Origin: Smithella sp.
GTDB lineage: Bacteria; Desulfobacterota; Syntrophia; Syntrophales; Smithellaceae
Assembly: GCA_012797505.1 (NCBI GenBank)
Contig: JAAZOZ010000033.1
Location: forward strand, 1-33,167
Direction of reading: 5' to 3'
Length of the DNA: 33,167 bases
Position 1 is the stretch's first letter. Each line of letters opens with the position of its first letter. This document shows positions 27,779 through 33,167 of the stretch, piece after piece. The notes under the pieces are model-generated. The model was not told where the DNA came from. It worked only from the letters and a program-made list of their open reading frames with translations, and ran no database searches. A program made the translations under genes and the position numbers.

Positions 27779-28100
27779 GCTTTTTCTCCTTCTCTATATC
27801 CTGGCGCTTAATATAACACTTCCGCACCTTTTGACAACCGTCTTTCTCTTTTCAGCCGTGCAAAAGACAGGAAAGGAAAGTTCCTCATCGTCCGTCTCCG
27901 CGTCGCCTGATCATGCGAATCGGAGCCTCTTTAAACCTGTGAAAAAAGTTAAGATGCCCCTTGTCAGGATCATGTTTTTTGTGCTATGGACGCAAGTCAT
28001 TTTTTTTGATGATGCGAGAAAATATCCGATGATTCAAGTATTTTCAAAGCACCACGAAAAATATTTCAGGCCTTAGTAAAGGAAAGGGAGGATGTCTTGT

Positions 28101-29393
28101 ATGGCTAGTGAGAATCTGGAAACAAAACGATGGGGGATCGCAGCAGCCGCAGTGGTCATTCAGCTCTGCCTGGGCACCGTGTACGCGTGGTCCGTTTTCA
28201 AAATACCTTTGATGAACATGCACGGCTGGGACGGAAAAACAGTGCAGTACACCTTTATGCTTCTGATGCTGATTATCGGTCTGTCGGCGGCTTTTGGCGG
28301 CACACTGGTGGATAAAAAAGGCCCCCGCTTCGTCGCGACGATCGGCGGCATTCTTTTCGGGATCGGCACGCTGGTTGCCGGTTACGCCGATCAGGTGGGA
28401 AGCATCGCTCTGCTTTATCTTGGCTTCGGCATGATCGCCGCGCTGGGCAATGGTTTCGGCTATGTGACCCCCATTGCCACCCTCATTCGCTGGTTTCCGG
28501 ACAAACGGGGCCTGGTAACGGGTCTGGCCGTTATGGGCTTCGGCGCGGGCGCGTTTTTCATGGGGAAAATTGCGCCGGCCATGATCGCCGCCTTCAAGGA
28601 AGTTGACGCAGCCGGCAAAGTGATTTCTTCCGGCGTTGCCATGACCTGGTACATCTGGGGCGTTATTTTCCTGATTCTCGTCACCGGCGCCGCACAGTTA
28701 TTCAAAGATCCGCCCAAGGGATGGCTTCCGGCCGGGTTCAAACCCGCAGCCACCTCCGTCAGCGCGGCGGATTCGTTCATGTTTGGCGAAGCAGTGAAAA
28801 GACCCCAGTGGTGGATGCTGTGGGCTATGCTGTGCCTCAACGTTTCCGCCGGTCTGGGCTTGATTTCCCAGCATTCTCCGCTGGCCCAGGATGTTTACAG
28901 AAAGACCATGGGGCTTCTCGGCGATCTGACGCCTGAACAGATCGCGGTGGTCGCCGCCGCAGGCGGCACGGTCGTTGCCGTTGCGGCTATCTTCAACGGA
29001 TTGGGAAGACTTTTCTGGGCGAAAATTTCCGACAACATCGGACGCCGGATGGTTTTCATGATCATGTTCGCAACGCAGGCAGTGATTTATCTCCTGGTGG
29101 CCATGGGCTACATCTCCAACTACTATCTGTTCATCGTGGTGTCCTGCTATCTGCTGGCCTGCTACGGCGGCGGATTCGCCACGATGCCCGCCTTTGCGGC
29201 GGACGCCTTCGGCCCGGCCTATATCGGCAAGGTTTACGGGTTCATGCTGACCGCCTGGAGCGCGGCCGGCGTTATCGGCCCCTTCGTGTTCGAAGCGTTC
29301 AAGCCTCAGGCCCTGTACATTGCAGCCATCCTGCTGGTGGTCGGTTTCTTCATCGCCCTGGTGTACAAACCGCCAAAGGGTAAAAACGCCTGA
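28101..29393 (+). CDS. MFS transporter, OFA (oxalate/formate antiporter-like) family
   Basis: 'RWGIAAAAVVIQLCLGTVYAWSVFKIPLMNMHGWDGKTVQYTFMLLMLIIGLSAAFGGTLVDKKGPR' typical of OFA MFS; about 12 hydrophobic segments. Confidence 0.92.
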   Translation: MASENLETKRWGIAAAAVVIQLCLGTVYAWSVFKIPLMNMHGWDGKTVQYTFMLLMLIIGLSAAFGGTLVDKKGPRFVATIGGILFGIGTLVAGYADQVGSIALLYLGFGMIAALGNGFGYVTPIATLIRWFPDKRGLVTGLAVMGFGAGAFFMGKIAPAMIAAFKEVDAAGKVISSGVAMTWYIWGVIFLILVTGAAQLFKDPPKGWLPAGFKPAATSVSAADSFMFGEAVKRPQWWMLWAMLCLNVSAGLGLISQHSPLAQDVYRKTMGLLGDLTPEQIAVVAAAGGTVVAVAAIFNGLGRLFWAKISDNIGRRMVFMIMFATQAVIYLLVAMGYISNYYLFIVVSCYLLACYGGGFATMPAFAADAFGPAYIGKVYGFMLTAWSAAGVIGPFVFEAFKPQALYIAAILLVVGFFIALVYKPPKGKNA

Positions 29394-29412
29394 TCCTGAA
29401 ATTTTCCTGACA

Positions 29413-29450
29413 AAAGCCCCCGATTAGTTTAATGCTATCGGGGGTTTTTT
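29413..29450 (+). terminator. Rho-independent terminator after the MFS gene
   Basis: CCCCCGAT-tagtttaatgct-ATCGGGGG-TTTTTT. Confidence 0.92.
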
Positions 29451-29491
29451 AATGGCCGCCCCGAATTTACCGACCGGCGGTCAAGATTTTC

Positions 29492-29520
29492 TTGACATCA
29501 AAGACCCCCTTCCCTATACT
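29492..29520 (+). promoter_or_regulatory. Sigma-70-type promoter upstream of the small-protein/FNT genes
   Basis: TTGACA - 17 nt - TATACT. Confidence 0.75.
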
Positions 29521-29583
29521 CCGCGTGACCATAAAGACTTTTGCTCTCAAAAGTCCAAATCATAATTCTACGGAGGTATCACC

Positions 29584-29826
29584 ATGGCAAGATGGAAGTA
29601 CAAAACAAGCATCATCGATCTGGACCGCCTGATCCCGCCCGAGGCCATTTCCTGCAACGATACGGGAACCTGCGTCGTTGACGGCATACCGGGCAGCCAG
29701 GACTATTTCAAGGGAATTCTCGACAAGGAAGGCGAAAGCGAGTGGGAATTGATTCAATGCCAGCCCCACGGCCAGAAGCTTCTGTGCATCTGGAAGAAAA
29801 AAGTCGCGGAAGCCTTCGCCAGTTAA
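29584..29826 (+). CDS. Small protein of unknown function (80 aa)
   Basis: Good RBS (GGAGG) and consensus promoter upstream; 'MARWKYKTSIIDLDRLIPPEAISCNDTGTCVVDGIPGSQDYFKGILDKEGESEWELIQCQPHGQKLLCIWKKKVAEAFAS'. Confidence 0.8.
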   Translation: MARWKYKTSIIDLDRLIPPEAISCNDTGTCVVDGIPGSQDYFKGILDKEGESEWELIQCQPHGQKLLCIWKKKVAEAFAS

Positions 29827-29929
29827 GGAGCAAACTCCGAATCCTTCGCATCCACGCCGATTTTCCATTCAACCCGGCCTTTCAGGCCCGGCCCCAGCGC
29901 GCCGGTGCGTTGATTTCAGCCCAACATCA

Positions 29930-29970
29930 TCATGCGAAGCAGCCGTGAAGGGGATGGCCCCTTCGCATGA
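29930..29970 (+). promoter_or_regulatory. Nested/overlapping hairpin leader upstream of the FNT gene
   Basis: Perfect 10-bp inverted repeat TCATGCGAAG (29930-29939) / CTTCGCATGA (29961-29970), with a second inverted repeat AAGGGG-atgg-CCCCTT (29948-29963) sharing 3 nt of the right arm. Confidence 0.6.
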
Positions 29971-29998
29971 AAATCAAGAATACAGGAGGTAATGTTTT

Positions 29999-30880
29999 AT
30001 GGCTTTCAATCCCCCCGCAAAAATGGTCGCTCTCGTCGGAAACGCGGGAGTCGGCAAAGCTAAACTTTCCGTTTTTAATCTGCTGCTTCGAGGATTCATG
30101 GCGGGCGCCTACATCGCCATCGGGGCGGCGCTTTGCACCGTCTGTTCAACCGGAGCGGCGCCCATCTTCGGCCCCGGCGCGGCCAAACTCATCAGCGGCG
30201 CGGTTTTCCCCGTCGGCCTGATCGCCATTGTCCTGACCGGGATGGAACTCTTTACCGGCGACTGCATGATCGTCCCCATGGCCGCCATGATGAAAAAAGT
30301 CACCTGGGGCGACGTGATGAGAAACTGGGTCTGGGTTTACATCGGCAACTTTGTCGGCTCGCTGGCCTACGCCTACGTCATGGTCATCGGACCCTTTGTG
30401 ACGGGACAGCCCGACGGCTCCATGGCCGTAAATGCCTTCGGGGAAAACGCCGTCGGAATCGCCGTGGCGAAAATTCTCGAATACAAAGCCGTGGGCGGCG
30501 CGGGCCTCTGGTCCTGCTTCATCAAGGCCATCGGCTGTAACTTCCTCGTCAACATCGCCATTCTGCTGGCCATTACGGCGGACGACATCATCGGAAAATT
30601 TTTCGGCATCTGGTTTCCGATCATGGCCTTTGTGGCTACCGGCTTCGAGCACTGCGTGGCCAATATGTATTTTCTGCCGGCCGGAAAATTTCTTTGCGAC
30701 TGGTATCCGGCCGTCATCGCGAAGAAGGGCGGACTGCTGCTCGCCAATGGAGGCCTTTCGTGGGGCGATATCTGGTTCTGGAACCTGATCCCCGCAACGA
30801 TCGGGAACATCTTCGGCGGTTTCCTCTTTATCGGGGTCGCGTATTTTCTGATGTTCAAAAACGACCTCCCCAAGGATTAG
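29999..30880 (+). CDS. Formate/nitrite transporter (FNT, FocA/NirC) family channel
   Basis: 293 aa; 'RGFMAGAYIAIGAAL', 'GLIAIVLTGMELFTGDCMIVPMA', 'NWVWVYIGNFVGSL', 'GFEHCVANMYFLPAG'; GGAGG upstream. Confidence 0.95.
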   Translation: MAFNPPAKMVALVGNAGVGKAKLSVFNLLLRGFMAGAYIAIGAALCTVCSTGAAPIFGPGAAKLISGAVFPVGLIAIVLTGMELFTGDCMIVPMAAMMKKVTWGDVMRNWVWVYIGNFVGSLAYAYVMVIGPFVTGQPDGSMAVNAFGENAVGIAVAKILEYKAVGGAGLWSCFIKAIGCNFLVNIAILLAITADDIIGKFFGIWFPIMAFVATGFEHCVANMYFLPAGKFLCDWYPAVIAKKGGLLLANGGLSWGDIWFWNLIPATIGNIFGGFLFIGVAYFLMFKNDLPKD

Positions 30881-30889
30881 GATCAACGA

Positions 30890-31360
30890 ATGTCCGTCCT
30901 GACCTGGATCGTATTTGTTATTTGTTCAGCGGCGGTTGCCTTGCATTACGCCTCAACGGGGAACGCGCAATTTTTGTGGTTTGCCATTCCCGGCCTGATT
31001 CTTCTTCTGGTCATCCCGATGACCCTGGCCTGGATGAGCCGCAGAAGCTTTGCGCAGGCGCACCAGCAGTCGGAAACGAAAGCCCGGGCCTGCAAAATAG
31101 GCAAACTGACGCCTTTGATGATCGGAGAGGTTGTTCGGATATCGGGTGAGGTCCAAAAGATCAGTTTCCAATGGCTCAACCGGCCTCACTTTCACATTCA
31201 AGACGCGACGGGACAGATACGGGTCATCATGTTCACCGCACCCGCCAACAAAGTGGTTGTCGGGGACAAGGTGGAGGCTGTCGGCGTGGTAATGAAAAAC
31301 CCGCTGAAAAAAACACAGCTCGCCATATCCGCCATCAGCGTCAAACGAACTGAAAAATAA
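30890..31360 (+). CDS. Membrane-anchored OB-fold-like protein
   Basis: 156 aa; two N-terminal TM segments then 'GEVVRISGEVQKISFQWLNRPHFHIQDATGQIRVIMFTAPANKVVVGDKVEAVGVVMKNPLKKTQLAISAISV', an OB-fold nucleic-acid-binding-like pattern. Confidence 0.75.
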   Translation: MSVLTWIVFVICSAAVALHYASTGNAQFLWFAIPGLILLLVIPMTLAWMSRRSFAQAHQQSETKARACKIGKLTPLMIGEVVRISGEVQKISFQWLNRPHFHIQDATGQIRVIMFTAPANKVVVGDKVEAVGVVMKNPLKKTQLAISAISVKRTEK

Positions 31361-31370
31361 GGAGAAAAAC

Positions 31371-31514
31371 ATGGATTCAAGAGAAGGAAGAGTAATTTTG
31401 GCGGCCCTTTTATTCGGGGTAGCTCCCATTCTGGTTTCGGCGGCCGGCCCCTGCGCGGCGGCCATTGCTTTTACCGTCGGGCTGCTGATCGGAACCACCG
31501 CGGCCTTTGCATAA
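31371..31514 (+). CDS. Small hydrophobic protein (47 aa)
   Basis: ATG with GGAG upstream, 'MDSREGRVILAALLFGVAPILVSAAGPCAAAIAFTVGLLIGTTAAFA', followed by a terminator at 31539. Confidence 0.65.
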   Translation: MDSREGRVILAALLFGVAPILVSAAGPCAAAIAFTVGLLIGTTAAFA

Positions 31515-31538
31515 CAGCGACTACGGCAAACCTGTTCG

Positions 31539-31576
31539 AAAAGACTCTCCCGGGACAATCTCGGGGGAGTCTTTTT
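31539..31576 (+). terminator. Rho-independent terminator
   Basis: AAAAGACTCTCCCGGGA-caa-TCTCGGGGGAGTCTTTTT stem-loop with T-run. Confidence 0.88.
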
Positions 31577-31627
31577 GCATTGCATTCAATTTTAATGAGG
31601 TCGTAAAAAGTCGAAAAATGACAAATA

Positions 31628-31843
31628 GACGGCTTCGAAAAAAGCTCCGCAGGAAAGGCGCGCAAATCCTGAGGAATGATGCGTACTTCAGTGTACGTCG
31701 CAATAAGCCCGCCCCGGACCCGGGAGCGAAGGGGCCCCCGCACTAGTGAGTCGATGTGTGATGCCAAGCCTGCCCCGACCCCGGGGGCGAAGGGCGGGGA
31801 AGGATGCAGCGCAACGAAGCATCAGGACTTTTTGGAGGCCGTC
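31628..31843. repeat. MITE-like/intergenic repeat element with imperfect terminal inverted repeats and internal direct repeats
   Basis: Left end GACGGCTTCGAAAAAAGCTCC versus reverse complement of right end GACGGCCTCCAAAAAGTCCTG; internal direct copies AAGCCCGCCCCGGACCCGGGAGCGAAGGGG (31705-31734) and AAGCCTGCCCCGACCCCGGGGGCGAAGGG (31766-31794); internal hairpin TGCGTAC..GTACGTCGCA. Confidence 0.6.
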
Positions 31844-31847
31844 AGAC

Positions 31848-32645
31848 TTAAGACGCCCCGTGGTAAAAAGAGACGCCGAGAACCAGCGCACCCACAGCGA
31901 AGCGATACATCACAAACGGCAGGAAGGTTCTGGTCTGTACGTAGCGAAGCAGAAAGCCGATGGCGGCCAGGCCGGAGGCGCACGCCACAAGCATGCCGGT
32001 AAGGAACCCCGCGTCTATGACGGACGGATTGGCGGCAAGCTCCGGAACCTTCACCAGCGCCGCTCCCAGAATGATCGGGGCCGAAAGCAGGAAGGAAAAG
32101 CGCGCCGCGCCTTCGCGGGTCATCCCCAAAGCCAGCGCCGTCGTCATGGTCACGCCGGAGCGCGAAACGCCGGGAATGATGGCCAGCGCCTGCGACAAGC
32201 CGATCAGAAAGCTGGTTCGAAGCGAAATATTTTCCACATCGATTTGTTTCTTTCCCCTTCGATCCGCCGCGTAAAGAAGCGCGCCCAGAACCATCAGCAT
32301 ACCGGCAATTAAAACAGGCTGGCGGAAAATCGTTTCGGCGGCATCCTCGAGCATAAAGCCGATCAGCGCGCCTGGAATCGTCGCCAGCACCAGATACCAG
32401 AAAAGCTTCCCTTCCCTCTCTCTGGGCTTTGTAAACCCATGATGCAGCAGTTTGAGCCAGTCCTTCCGGAAATAGATGACCACGGCGATCAACGTGCCGA
32501 AATGCAGGGCAATGTCAAACGTAAGGCCAAAGTATGCCCAGTTCATCAACCAGGGCACCAGCACCAGGTGCGCGGAACTGGAAATGGGAAGAAATTCTCC
32601 CAGCCCCTGAACAAAACCCAAAACGACTGTTTGTACCATATCCAT
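31848..32645 (-). CDS. uppP: Undecaprenyl-diphosphatase (BacA/UppP family)
   Basis: 265 aa; 'VLGFVQGLGEFLPISSSAHLVL' and 'SQALAIIPGVSRSGVTMTTALALG' signature motifs. Confidence 0.97.
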   Translation of the reverse strand: MDMVQTVVLGFVQGLGEFLPISSSAHLVLVPWLMNWAYFGLTFDIALHFGTLIAVVIYFRKDWLKLLHHGFTKPREREGKLFWYLVLATIPGALIGFMLEDAAETIFRQPVLIAGMLMVLGALLYAADRRGKKQIDVENISLRTSFLIGLSQALAIIPGVSRSGVTMTTALALGMTREGAARFSFLLSAPIILGAALVKVPELAANPSVIDAGFLTGMLVACASGLAAIGFLLRYVQTRTFLPFVMYRFAVGALVLGVSFYHGAS

Positions 32646-32987
32646 GACGGCCCCGTTCGATGTTCATATTTGCTGCGTTGCCTTAACTGATAAATTCGAT
32701 TTTGTCCACCCCTACCGGGCAGGAAACAGCGGAAAGAAGTCCTCGCGTCCTTTTGTGATAAAACAGGATCCTGACGGGTCAAGCTTCCATCCTTTTGCTT
32801 TTTTTGATCCGGAAGGCTTCAAAGCGGGCGGACCGAGCCGCCTGATCATTTCTTTCAATCCGTTGAATATTTCATTGAAAGAAAAACGCCGGAAAGGTTG
32901 GCTTGCGCAGGGTGGACCTCACTGGTCTTTCGCGATATGCTCAATAATATCATTGTTTTATAAAATATCACCTCCTGGTCTGCATTT

Positions 32988-33004
32988 TTGGCACGGGTTT
33001 TTCA
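32988..33004 (+). promoter_or_regulatory. Possible sigma-54 (-24/-12) promoter
   Basis: TTGGCACGGGTTTTTCA against consensus TTGGCACGN4TTGCW (-12 element is TTTC rather than TTGC), about 50 nt upstream of the ATG at 33055. Confidence 0.4.
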
Positions 33005-33054
33005 TTAGGAATAAGGCGAAAGAAACAAAAAACCCTTGAAGGAGGAAACAGATC

Positions 33055-33167
33055 ATGAAGAAGACCTTAGGAACAATCGTAGCGGCGGCGGCAGTGGTTC
33101 TTTTGACGGCAACGTTTGGATTTGCAGAGTATGCGGCGGCAGGGGCGGCCCAATTCCCGTATTTTCA
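33055..33167 (+). CDS. Secreted protein, N-terminal fragment (cut by window end)
   Basis: GGAGG then 'MKKTLGTIVAAAAVVLLTATFGFAEYAAAGAAQFPYF' signal peptide; open to the window end. Confidence 0.75.
   Translation, partial: MKKTLGTIVAAAAVVLLTATFGFAEYAAAGAAQFPYF

Noticed and set aside
31597-31850. Direct repeats considered as a CRISPR remnant
   Set aside because: Only two unequal GC-rich copies, no regular spacer series and no cas genes; inverted termini fit a MITE-like element better.
31746-32312. 188-aa plus-strand ORF over the repeat and uppP 3' end
   Set aside because: It starts in the repeat element and runs antisense to uppP, with Arg/Gly-rich non-domain translation.
1-33167. tRNA, rRNA, prophage or integrative-element hallmarks
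   Set aside because: None recognised. The only recombinase (8565-9452) has XerD features and sits in a housekeeping operon context, not an integrase/att setting.

Overview
This 33.2 kb window looks chromosomal, from an anaerobic, deltaproteobacterial (Syntrophaceae-like) genome. The lineage is inferred from gene content and order only.

Left third (about 1-9.5 kb, minus strand): a conventional envelope/RpoN operon, in transcription order xerD, a large TPR protein, kdsA, kdsC, lptC, lptA, lptB, rpoN, hpf, ptsN and hprK (cut by the window edge).

Middle (about 9.5-20 kb), an accessory-looking signalling/transport region: rpiB; a PAAT-type solute-binding protein; an HD-domain protein; a PAS-PAS-LuxR regulator; a polar amino-acid ABC ATPase with an apparent RsbW/HATPase-like C-terminal extension; a lipoprotein-permease fusion with solute-binding modules in the order C-half / full / N-half; an MBL-fold hydrolase; a SAM methyltransferase; and a Nudix-RsbRD_N-like fusion.

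20-26.6 kb: a DRTGG / anti-sigma-like ATPase / DRTGG / PHP / HATPase set, followed by NuoE-like, small [2Fe-2S] and NuoF-GltD fusion subunits. No [FeFe]-hydrogenase catalytic gene is visible in the window.

Right end: radical SAM protein, OFA-family MFS transporter, small proteins, FNT (formate/nitrite) channel, a membrane-anchored OB-fold-like protein, a MITE-like repeat, uppP, and the start of a secreted protein.

Best leads: the half/full/half SBP-permease with its ABC-HATPase partner, the Nudix-RsbRD_N fusion, the NuoF-GltD complex with signalling genes, a 7-bp-periodic array bridging kdsA and kdsC, and a nested-hairpin leader upstream of the FNT gene. No tRNA, rRNA or CRISPR was recognised. 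All family calls come from reading motifs; no database search was run.
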